Below, piece after piece: positions 45,291 through 55,199 of a stretch of 64,000 nt of DNA. The DNA is from Cunninghamia lanceolata. Taxonomy: Eukaryota; Streptophyta; Pinopsida; Cupressales; Cupressaceae. How positions within the stretch are numbered: position 1 is the first letter of the stretch; the number at the start of each line of letters is the position of its first letter. The notes under the pieces are model-generated. The model was not told where the DNA came from. It saw nothing but the letters and a program-made list of their open reading frames with translations, and did no database searches. The stretch spans positions 1,364,001 through 1,428,000 of the forward strand of contig BSBN01000252.1 in the NCBI GenBank assembly GCA_027924645.1, written 5' to 3'. The position numbers and the translations under genes were made by a program.

Positions 45291-47794
45291 GCGATATATA
45301 TTCCATTTTCATAAAACATTTAAGTTTCTTAAATTAACGAACAGAAATATATACATGCTAGATTTCCTCTAATCTTTGCAAATTAACTGAAACCATTATA
45401 TATGAAGAATAAACTTAAACATGTAAAATTGTCTTTTCCATTAGAACAATGAACTATAAAACTAACATTTCAACTAGTTAAGCAATTCCAAACTTTCAAT
45501 TACGTAAACAAACTCAGATTAGTTTGCAAATAAGAGATGAACTCTTCCTTTCATTAACATATTAAACACTATTTTTAAAAAGGTTTCCAAAACAACATAA
45601 CTTGAAAACCACATTCATATTCCAGAAAAGATAACTCTTCCACTACATAAAGCAAGAGATTATTTTAAACCCTGGATACAAACAACTAACTTCCCAGATA
45701 TGAATTTCCTTCTCCCAAACAATATACAACTGATAGCTTGTGACAACCAAGTAAAAGTCCATCAATAACAAGATCAGGGAGGTGATTTCCTTCACTCCCA
45801 GGGTAACAATAAATGACAGCAATAACAAGAGAGGTGCTCCCTCTTCAACTCTTATGAAATGAACCAGGCCTAATTCTCATGACAAAGAAGAATAAGCTGT
45901 TTCTTCATAAATATCCAACCAGAAGCTCCAAGAGAAAACCTGCGTATCAAAGACAAACAAAGAAGAAAACACCACTCATCTAGCTCTCCTCCCTTCCGTA
46001 GACCCGCAAGTGGGTCACCCCCGAGCTAGGGAGACCATACTCACACCTGGGTAACTCAAACACTCCACTTCACAACAGTAACAACAACAATCCCAAAGCA
46101 CACAAACACCCGTGGGTCATTTACACAACACGGAAACTCAACTACAGTGAGTTTCATAAGGGGCAGGAGAGTGGACACACTCGACTCCAGAGTGTCACCC
46201 TGACAGATAAGTTAACCAATACAATTTCTCTTGGTCTCAAACCAAGTTTGATCACAAATTTTTAAGAAATCTGTATTTGACTCTCAAGTCAAAGATACAG
46301 TCACAGATACATGCCCTCAAGGCTTTCAACATCCCAAAAGATGGAAACAGGTATACACCCGAGGAGGATCTCTCCTCCCCTACCCCAAACTTGATGAGCA
46401 TTTCTCCCAAGTGGGAGAAGCTCTGTCAAACAACCCGACAACAAACCCCACAGAAAATAAATCTAAACACAAATTCACACACTTTACATACACATTCAGC
46501 AAAGGTAAAAATCAAACCAACCTTACAAAGCCCTCCTGGAATGAAGCTGTTGCAGAGTCCACAGAGTTCTCTTCCAACCTTAGCCACCAACTCCCTCTCC
46601 CTTCTCTCTTCTGCAAGCTAACTTTTCTATTTTTTTTTTTTTTTGGTGAAGCAGAATGAAAGTTTTCCCCAAAATTCAACTAACTCCCTCTCATCCCAAA
46701 ATTGGAAACAAATAACCAAATTCTTTTCAGTTTTGAGGAATGGGGAGGTGACACTTGTCACCTTCTCACTCTCCCCCAAAACCACTATTCTGCCCTGGTG
46801 GCTTATGTCACTCACCCTTCCCAAGAGTACTCCTTATTCCTCTCCTCATGTGATTCCTCTTACGCATGGGAGAAATAAAAGGAGTTAATGGGGAAGAAGA
46901 CAGGTGACCCATGCCCCTTCTTCCCTTCTTCACATGGGTGTCCCCACAGCACATGGGGGAATCTCACTATGGAAGGGGTGACTTTAAGTCAATCCTTCAA
47001 TAATGGATGGCATCTCTTACCTTGGGGAATGTAGAGGGGATGGGTTGGGTGTTGGTACAACCCATCATGTCCCCTCCTACCTCCAATTTTCGCCACTTAA
47101 CTTCAGGGGGAAGTTAAGATGACTAGATGGAGATTACTCAAGGGTTACCCATGCCAAATGGGCCCCTGGACCCATGGGGTATAACCCAGGGTCAACTTTA
47201 ACCCATACAAGACACCCCTGGTCAAGGTAAAGCACAAGAAAAGGCCTCATAAATTTAAATTAAATAAGGAAATTCAATTTCAATCCTTTTTACAACACAA
47301 ATTATAAAATAATGTTACATGAGGGTAACTTAACCCACTCGACCATACGAAAGACCACATTACATCATTACATCAAACACAAAGAGATCTTGGTTCCTCG
47401 TGGAACCAGATCGGTTTAACAGGGAATAACAAATAACAAGGTGCGGAATGATCTCCGAATTCTGTGGTTCGATTAGTAATTCCTGCACACTAAATTACAA
47501 GATCAGTAACCACATAAAATCATCATAGCCGAAGCAACTAAAAACATGCATTATTATGACATAGTACTAATTAACATAAATGAAATCATATTACAATTTT
47601 CCATCATCACCTAATTAATGTTTTTCTGAAATGTAAACTTATCCAAACATCACCCAATTAGTTTTTCCGAAATCATAATAAAGTTTAATAGTTTGACAAT
47701 TCCGGGAACTGCTATCCCACAAATATAAAAAGTAACAATAACAGTAATGTAAATAGTCATAACAACAGAAGTAAAAAGGGCGGTCCTCACATGC

Positions 47795-48420
47795 TTGTTT
47801 ATTGCTATTAAGGAAGAACCTGTATCTACTAATCCTGCTAGCTGTGTGAAGGAAGAAAAATTAGTGGAAGAAAGTGCTTTGTCTGTTCAGGTGGAGAAAG
47901 GTAAGGATGAATGGATTATTGATAGTGGATGCTCACATCACATGACCAGTGATAAAAGTAAGTTTGTAAGTCTAGAAAAATATGATGGAGGACTGGTTAG
48001 GTTTGGAGATAATGCAGCTGGTAAGATTTGTGGAAAAGGATCTATTTCTTTTGATGGAAAGCACAATACAGATGATGTCCTATATGTGAAGGGTTTAAAG
48101 CATAATCTTTTGAGTGTTGGTCAGATGTGTGACAAAGGTTATGATCTGAGGTTTAAGGATAATAGATGCAAGATCATGGAAAGCTTTGGAACAGTGATAG
48201 CAATTGGAAAGAAGACCAAAGGTAATATTTATCAATTAAAAGGAACTGGTGATTACTGTTTGTTGGCTCAGTTAGATGAGAGTTGGTTGTGGCATAGAAG
48301 GATGTGTCATATCAATTTTGACAACTTGGTGAAGATAAGTTCAATACAAGCTGTGAGAGATTTGCCTAAGCTTGTAAATCCTACTAATATTGTTTGCAAG
48401 GAATGTCAGTTGGGAAAGTA
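47795..48420 (+). pseudogene. Element 4 protease and GAG-pre-integrase region
   Basis: The copia protease has WIIDSGCSHHMTSDKSKF (about 47920-47965) with a canonical D-S-G, then VRFGDNAAGKICGKGSISF and YVKGLKHNLLSVGQMCDKGY. The GAG-pre-integrase segment has SWLWHRRMCHINFDNLVKIS (about 48280-48340) and CKECQLGK, the HHCC zinc site of integrase. A TAG at 48420 ends the frame. The first codons after the insertion (CLFIAIKEEP) are out of frame with the gag side, so a separate 1-base change also occurred. Confidence 0.88.
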
Positions 48421-49078
48421 GACGAGAACAAGTTTCAAAAGCAAAGAACAATTTTATGTCAGATTGTTCGATCTAGTGCACATAGATTTGTGTGGCCCTA
48501 CAAGGATAAGAAGTCTGCAAGGAGATAGGTACTTTATGTTGCTTATTGATGATTATTCTAGAATGACTTGGGTCACTTCTCTAAAAGATAAATCAGAAGC
48601 CCTAGAAAAGTTCAAATCCTTCAAGGCAATGGTTGAAAATGAGATAGACCTGAGAATCAAGTGCTTAAGGTTTGATAGAGGAGGTGAATTCACATCAAAT
48701 GAATTCAACATTTCCTATGAAGAACAAGGGATAAAAAGACAATTGTCTACACCAGGGACTCAGCAAAATGGAGTTGTTGAAAGGAAAAATAGGATAGTTC
48801 AAGAAGCTGCTAGCACTATGATGGAGGCTGACCTACGAGAAGTGTATTGGAGAGAAGCTATACATACTGTTGTGTACATCCAAAATAGAGTTCAAGCCAA
48901 ATGTAACAGTACTAAAACTCCTTATGAATTGTGGTATGGAAGAGTTCCTACAATGAAATATTTCAAAGTTTTTGGAAGAAAATGTTATATTAGAAGAGAA
49001 GAAGAACTAGGCAAGTTTGATGCTAGAAGTGATGAAGGAGTTTTTCTTGGATACTCTACCAAGAGTAAGGCCTACTAG
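48421..49078 (+). pseudogene. Element 4 integrase core
   Basis: D,D(35)E residues are readable: LVHIDLCGPTRIRSLQGDRY (D, about 48475), LRFDRGGEFTSNEF (D, about 48670) and TPGTQQNGVVERKNRIVQEA (E, about 48780). The typical copia end is present: TPYELWYGRVPTMKYFKVFG and EGVFLGYSTKSKAY. A stop at about 49076 breaks the link to RT. Confidence 0.9.
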
Positions 49079-49800
49079 TGCTACAACAAAAGGCTGAAAA
49101 AGATTGTTGAGAGTGCTAATGTAAAGGTGGATGAAGACAAGGAAAGAATATCATATCAGAGTGGATATGAATCAGATGAACCTGTTACCACAGCAAATGA
49201 AAAGAAAGTTGAACAAGAGGACAATCAAGATGAAGAAGAAAAGGCTCTGAAAAGTGTAGTTAAGACTCCCAAGTATGTAAGGATTAATCATTATGAAGAT
49301 CAGATAATTGGTGATAAAAGCAGAGGAGTATTAACAAGGAAAAGGGCTACAGAAGAACAAGTGAACCACTACCTACTTTCAAAGATTGAACCTAAAACTA
49401 TAGGTGAAGCTTGCAATGATGAAAACTGGATAAAGGCTATGGAAGAAGAGCTAATGCAGATAGAGAAAAATCAAACTTGGGAATTGGTTCCTAGACCTGT
49501 TGATAAGAATGTGATTGGAACTAAATGGGTCTTTAGGAACAAGCTTAATGAGAATGGAGAAGTGGTAAGAAATAAAGCAAGGCTGGTTTGCAAAGGATAT
49601 TCTCAAGTTGAAGGGATAGATTTTGAAGAAACTTATGCTCTGGTGGCTAGGATTGAAGCATTCAGAATGTTTCTAGCATTTGCAGCACACAAAGATTTCA
49701 AAGTGTATCAGATGGATGTGAAGTCTACATTCTTGAATGGTGAGCTAGAAGAAGTTTACATTGAGCAACTGGAAGGATTTTAGTTATCAAACCAAGGAAC
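49079..49800 (+). pseudogene. Element 4 reverse transcriptase, first third
   Basis: After an acidic linker come [60 protein letters not shown] and the [20 protein letters not shown] motif (catalytic Asp of motif A; the usual A-F after it is S-T-F). The wording stops at EQLEGF, a TAG, then LSNQG at about 49799. The YVDD box and everything after it are missing. Confidence 0.9.
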
Positions 49801-49935
49801 TACTATATTTGACTACAAATTCTGACGAATGTTTGGTGACATATCAATAAAATATTGTCAACTTACGGATGCAACACTGATTTAAATTTTGTCACTAAAT
49901 TTTTGTCACTTTAACGACCAATTTTTTTACGTCAA

Positions 49936-50290
49936 AACCACAACCCAGCATCATCGGTCAGTGTCATGGAAAATATTGGCTATGTCTGTCACAAAATTAA
50001 CGTAACTTCATCAATCTATTGACGTAAAAAATCACAAAACATTGCAGAACACCCATTTGAAATCATTGAAAAAACACCAAACATTCGTCCATTTTCCAAC
50101 GAGGTGGAGCAAACCACGACCTAGCATCATCGGTCAGTGCCACAGAAAATGTTGGTGGTGTCCGTCGCAAAATCGACGTAACTTTGTGCATCTATCAATG
50201 CAAAAAATCACAAAACGTTGCAGACTGCCCATTTGAAATCGTCAAAAAAACACCAAACATTCATCCATTTTCCAACAAGGTGGAGCAAAC
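49936..50290. repeat. Tandem dimer, period 176 bp
   Basis: Two copies with GCATCATCGGTCAGTG at about 49947 and 50123. Each is followed by GTCGCAAAAT(T/C)(A/G)ACGTAAC-like pieces, CACAAAAC(A/G)TTGCAGA and CATCCATTTTCCAAC. It lies at the left end of the CACTA element. Confidence 0.9.
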
Positions 50291-51060
50291 CGTCATTGCC
50301 ATTACGATGAAAACTGCGTCGCATGTACAGTAACCTTGTCATAATTTTTTGTGGTTCGTCGGGCTATGTTCGTCAAAATTGCGACGAAACCCTGCAATTT
50401 TTTTTTTAAATTATTCGATCAAACATCTTTTACTTTCACTGATGGTGCCTTATTTTATCCACTATGTCAGCGTAACTTGAGATATGTTCTCCTAACTAAA
50501 TGTTATCGGTATAAGATGTGTCATCAGGCGGTCCATTTTCTGTTGTTTCGATATCAATGTGTTCCTCTGATGAAATATATCAGTGTACCTTATGCCAAAA
50601 TCCCGAGTGAATCTATATTTTACTTTCTTGAATAACCCATCGGTAGAAGAAAAAGAATGTGTCCATGATATGAGCCTTTTATCTTCATCAGAGTAGTATA
50701 TGAGATCAGAATTGTCACTTGTTAGGCTTTCCATGGCCGATGAGTATTTTGTCGGGGAAACTTTCATGAGTTATGCCGATATGCATTTCATGTGGTGCTA
50801 CATTCTCTATTTGTTCCTTTTTAATCAAAATATACAGCCCAATTTCTTCTGCCGATCGGTATGAATGCAATGTGCCTATGCCGATATTGTACAATGTGCT
50901 TCCTCGTTCACATAGGCCATTCCTGCAATGTTTTTATCAGTGAAGCTTGCTAGTTGTTGTGCCGATATATTGTATCGTGCCAATATAAACATAAAACATG
51001 ATCGGGGTGACATAGATACTACTTGGCCGATATGTTATATCTCTTCAATTTGAAATGTGT
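50291..51060. other. Left subterminal region with GCCGATA motifs
   Basis: Plus-strand copies include GGCCGATGAG, TGCCGATATGCA, TGCCGATCGG, TGCCGATATTG, TGCCGATATAT and GGCCGATATG between 50725 and 51030. CACTA transposases bind short subterminal repeats of this kind, so this is the candidate binding region. No gene seen. Confidence 0.55.
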
Positions 51061-51719
51061 GAATAATGGGTCTTGGATACATATAGTGAGTAAATAGCTT
51101 ATAAGAACAATGGTAGAAGACCCAGCAATGAAGACTTAGGCAAAAACTGCCATAGAAATTGTTGGATACGTCTCACATGACCTGCAATAATGCAATTCCC
51201 AAAGCATATGGGCAGAGTGTTGAAAATGGGATCTATCCGTGGATAGCTTCCCCTGCAAAAGCTGTCATCCAGGGTAACATATGAGATGTGTTAAAAAGTA
51301 AAATAAATACAAAGGGTAACATATTGAAGCAAAGAGAACTAATGAAAATTGCATAAGCTTAAAAGTGTAGCATAATGAAATATTGAAAAGTGCATTACCT
51401 TATTGAGCTTCTCTTTGTTTCGAGAATAGTTTAATATTCTCTACTTAACAGGGCCAACCACATGACAGTGGAAGCTCATTTGGCCCCTCCCCACCCCTCA
51501 CATCACTCTCAATTCCCCATACCCAATCATATAACATTAATCATTCATTCATCCATTAATAACATATAACATTCATTCATTAACATATTCACATTCATTC
51601 ATTAACATATAACAATCATTCTTTCAATTTTTACATATTATCAAAAATATGGTTGTCAAAAATATCAGTTTTTAACATTCATTACATATTATCAAAAATA
51701 TGGTTGTCATAATATGATT
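51061..51719. other. Non-coding stretch 3' of the transposase gene
   Basis: Includes loose CATTCATTAACATAT repeats at 51535-51610 and a duplicated ATATTATCAAAAATATGGTTG piece near 51640 and 51685. No coding signal. It probably holds the 3' UTR of the minus-strand gene. Confidence 0.45.
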
Positions 51720-54140
51720 ACAATCACTTTTTTTTTGTTTCTTTTTTGCAGCTAAAAAAAGTAGGGTATCATTTTCTAAATCATCTATCCCCCCTTCAGT
51801 TGTTCTGCCCTCTACTCGTGATCCTAATGTATGCCTAGTCGTGTACTCACGACGTGGAGGCCGCTGCAAGGGGGGGTCTGCTGCAATAACAAAGAAATGT
51901 TAAATTGATATGTTTTATTATTATTGTTACAAGTATTTCATTAATTAAAAGAACATTAGAGTGGTGCTCTTTACCCGATGGGGCCACATCATGTTCCTGA
52001 TCTTGTCTTATAGCCTCATGCTCAACATGCTGAACACCCTCTAAATCCTTTGGATTTGAAACATGAAAGGTTACATTAATGAATACACCAATTGCAATTA
52101 AATATGTTTAAAAGAACATTACAGTGGTCCTCTTTACATGATGGGGCCACATCACGTTCCTGATCTTGTCTAGCCTAATCATGCTCAACATGTTGATCAC
52201 ACTCTACATGCTCTAAAGTTGAAACATGAAAGATTACATTAATTAATACACCAATTACAATTAAAGATGTTTAATTGTATTAATCCATATTGTGTTTTAT
52301 ATAGCACATGAATACATCCAGTATCGAGATGCACACCATGACCTTCATCTGCAGGTTGTGCTCCACCCTCACCAGGCTGCATTCCAATGTCATGTGCAGT
52401 ATTATCATTGCTTGCCTATTTAAAACAAATAGGCACATAATTACTTTATGGTGGAAATTAATATTGAATAGATTGCACAAGTATTCGATTTTAAATAAAC
52501 TTCATTGAGTTTATTTATTTGCGTGTTGGATGCAGTGGAAGCTTGTGTTTGCCCAGTCAAGAGTCTTAGGCATTCAGCCACACCTCCATAGCCTTGCTGG
52601 AAGGCAATCTTTAGGTCCTCTTCTGTGGGCACTCTGTTGAATTCAGAGCCCTATATTTCTGCATAAGATCATGAATTTTGCTTCTATGGTGTGATAAAAC
52701 CAAAATTGTTTGCAATTTATTATTTGGATGCAATATTTCATTTATTGATACTTACAATTCATGCGGCTAATTTCATATAACCACTAGAGCCAAGTTTGTG
52801 TTGCCCGTGTTTTTCTAGTCTTGCCTTTGTTGCCTTTGATGTGTCGGGCAACCTATGAAAAGTTTGAAATACATTAGATTATGTAAAAAGAAAGAGTAAT
52901 CAGTATATAATTACATTGTTGATAGTATCACATCCCTTCCTTGGCCTGATGGTGTCTTTCCTTTTTTCTTTTCAGCCTTCTCCTTTCCATCCGACACCAG
53001 GTCCTTCCACTCCCTCTCCAGAATCATGGGGGGACTCTTGTACTTTTTGTTCTTCTCTAAATGTGACCTATATTGGTCCCTCACATACTTTAGATAGGTA
53101 CCAACTTTCTTAAGGACCTTAGTTCAGTTGAATGTGTTATTACTGAATAGCACAACTAAACGGTTAATGAGCTCATCTTTTAAATCTTGATTTAGGGCAT
53201 TCCACCATGTATGTATGGTGGGCCCAAAGATCTCCAATGTAATATCAGTTAGATGTTTATAAAAAACATCATTTCCTACAAAATGGTCATGGGATCATTA
53301 GTCTAAAAAGAGTGATCAATAAGTAAATTTCAATTGGATTATATATAATAATAATTAAAACATTTTAAAGTACCTGGGACCTTCTCTATCTTTATGGGAA
53401 CGAAATCCTCAGTCACCACAAATGTGACCGATAATGTTCCCGTACTAGTAATACTGGAAGATCGAGGAAATGCTGCTAAAACATCACCAGTACTAGTGGC
53501 CTCTGCATCCCCAGGTACATGTCCTGATGCATGTTCTGGCATGTGTTCGCTGCTAGAGGGTGCACTACCCGATGCTTGCATGCTATGTGTTGCCGATAAT
53601 TCAATCGACAATATAGGCACGGATGATGGGGTTGGATGATGTGATGTATGCATAGGAAGATCAGGATCGACACTTGTACCAACCCCTACTCCCCGAGCAG
53701 CACTTGTAGTACCCTGATCATGGCCAGCAGCATCATGAGGATGCAAAAAACTGTAAAAACAACACATATTTTAGTTCATGACATAAAAGAGTACAAAATA
53801 TAAAACTTTGAATGAACTTATGTTATAATTAAAGATCTCATAACAACTTACTTGCAAGTTTCATGCTCTCTCAGTCAATATTTTAACCCTTTCTCTTATC
53901 TCATCTGTTTGAGGCACTATGAATAACAACTGAAGGATTTATTCATTGCATTTTTTTGGGTCTTCCTTATCATATCCAAAGGGTTTGCGGAATATGTGAT
54001 GTCATCATCGCATAATAGTGACAACACCTCCCTATGGATGCTCTCCTCTACTAGTGGTGCCTTTCCCCGATCATCCGACTGCGACAAGAATATTAAAAAC
54101 ATTATCAAAATTAACCCAATAAACATATGAAAAAAACATA
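51720..54140 (-). pseudogene. Plant transposase of the Ptta/En/Spm type (Transposase_24), multi-exon
   Basis: On the minus strand a Ser/Thr/His-rich exon (53767-53340) is followed by FYKHLTDITLEIFGPTIHTW and DLKDELINRLVVLF (about 53275-53145), a stop, KVLKKVGTYLKYVRDQYRSH (about 53115-53060) and PPMILEREWKDLVSDGKEKA (about 53030-52970). Next is an exon with LPDTSKATKARLEKHGQHKL and GSSGYMKLAA (about 52850-52765). This run matches the Transposase_24 family, the second protein of plant CACTA elements. Small exons follow (PTEEDLKIAFQQGYGGVAEC, 52630-52570; three at 52420-51960). A last one reads RREYTTRHTLGSRVEGRTTE (about 51860-51800) after a TTATTGCAG splice acceptor. Upstream exons near 54090 and 54260 carry related DRRGKAPA / DDRGKAPL motifs. 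Confidence 0.7.
51948..52270. repeat. Tandem duplication of about 160 bp covering one small exon
   Basis: 51948-52108 and 52113-52270 share AGAACATTA(G/C)AGTGGT, GATGGGGCCACATCA(T/C)GTTC and CTGATCTTGTCT, and end with ACACCAATT(G/A)CAATTAAA. On the minus strand each holds a short exon with QHVEHE / QHVEHD and QDQE(H/R)DVAPS. Confidence 0.85.
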
Positions 54141-54350
54141 ATAATACAACATTTTGCTCGTATCTAATTTCTACAATTATAATGAGGTAAACCTATCGGG
54201 TAGAAGCACTTGAAGATGCATCACAATCTGTGCTCTAGGCCGGAGCCTTCCCCCTACGATCAATGTCCCGCTGTGACAAAAATTAAATATAAAAAAATAT
54301 TACCGAAATGAAACCAATAGACTTACGAAAAAAAAACATAATAATAAAAT

Positions 54351-54461
54351 GGTATATTGGAGTCATTAATTGGAGGTTGGGTAAAATGGTATATTGGAGT
54401 CATTAATTGGAGGTTGGGTAAAATGGTATATCGGAGTCATTAATTAGAGGTTGGGTAAAAT
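54351..54461. repeat. 37 bp tandem repeat, three copies
   Basis: Units start GGTATATTGGAGTCATTAAT at 54351, 54388 and 54425 (GGTATATCGG in the third). A partial fourth begins at 54462. It lies just inside the intron that follows the SET exon. Confidence 0.95.
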
Positions 54462-54477
54462 GGTATATAGTACATAC

Positions 54478-55199
54478 CACCACCATAGTAACTGTGTTTG
54501 AATCTATGTGATTCAAATTGTAATCGATTAGCAACTCTTCCCCTGCAGTAATTGATTTTATCGCACATACGAATACACGGTTTCCCTTACGTGCCTCGAA
54601 TATGCAATTGGGTTGCTTATTTGTTGACCCAGGTCGTGTACTGTTTATAAACCCTGCAATATTCCTTGATGCTTTTGGCCTTCCATCAATGTACATAGCC
54701 ACTCCTTTATTTTGATCCTTATCTTTTAGCTGTATATAATTTGCTGACAGTGCATACCTACGCATACTTTGTGTATATCGAACTAGCTGCATCCAATCTT
54801 TGTAACTGTAATAGGGTCTGACATACTCCATCAATTCAATAACTTTGTCATAATAGACCTTTATGTCATCCATGCAAAATAGGCCCAAACCATGTAATGA
54901 CAATGGTGCTATGCGATATATCCTCTCGTTGACACAAAAATCAATGTTTATTGGAGGAAGTTCCTGGGGTGCCCATTGTTTTCGTAGATGTTTGTTCCTC
55001 AAGGGCACTTGATGTCGCCTATGCTCTCATCATCATAAGAACATGACCCCCCTTTAGTAAGAAAAAATTCCATGCGTTTACGGAATTTTCTTCTAATCTT
55101 TTGACCTCTAGTTGATCTCCCTTTTTTAGACCTACTACATGTCTCGCTTTCCTCTTCTCTTCCTGAATTTCCCTCGCTCAAGGAAGATAGATCTGACAA
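54478..55199 (-). CDS. SET-domain protein frame within the CACTA element
   Basis: Two overlapping frames. 55199-54999 is basic and serine-rich (SDLSSLSEGNSGREEESE, then KKGRSTRGQKIRRKFRKR). From about 55008 a second frame joins through a frameshift or an unseen splice. It contains SLHGLGLFCMDDI (like the G-x-G-LF.. start of SET domains), a middle with YYSYKDWMQLV, and then the SET core: YIDGRPKASRNIAGFINSTR, KQPNCIFEARKGNRVFVCAI and KSITAGEELLIDYNLN. In known SET methyltransferases the FINHSC..PNC and GEEL..DY motifs form the SAM and lysine site; here FINHSC reads FINSTR, while NC and the final Tyr are kept. No post-SET Cys cluster is seen. The frame meets a good splice donor (GTATGT) at 54477. 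No stop breaks the SET core. Histone methylation activity is inference only. Confidence 0.65.

Larger units (their letters stand above)
42843..47789 (-). mobile_element. 4.9 kb non-coding insertion in gag, probably a solo LTR
   Basis: CATGC occurs on both sides (42838-42842 and 47790-47794), and the copia reading resumes directly after it. No protein is encoded. On the minus strand it begins TGAGGACCGCCC at 47789, as an LTR would, but it ends ..AATGTGG rather than CA, so the type is not certain. Inside are long (TA)n runs (44456-44505, about 45045-45120, 45205-45290) and a GC-rich hairpin (44715-44789). A pyrimidine-rich stretch lies at 43340-43480 and a C/T-rich block with CCCCTTCTTCCC at about 46900-47050. 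Confidence 0.6.
39813..49800 (+). mobile_element. Element 4: Ty1/copia retrotransposon, interrupted three times
   Basis: 5' LTR 39813-41829, PBS 41831-41843, gag from 41888, then (after a 4.9 kb insertion) protease, integrase and the first part of RT. It breaks off at about 49800, where the CACTA element begins. RNase H, the rest of RT and the 3' LTR do not reappear before 64000. Stops in gag and pol show it is dead. It inserted into the minus-strand chromovirus at about 39800. Confidence 0.88.

Noticed and set aside
42855..47789. Alternative left border of the 4.9 kb insertion at TGTGGTCACAAC
   Set aside because: It looks like an LTR start, but its flanking TTCCT has no partner at the right border, while CATGC does.
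53394..53639. Plus-strand frame opposite the Ser/Thr-rich transposase exon
   Set aside because: The minus-strand reading fits between recognisable transposase exons; the plus one is a shadow.
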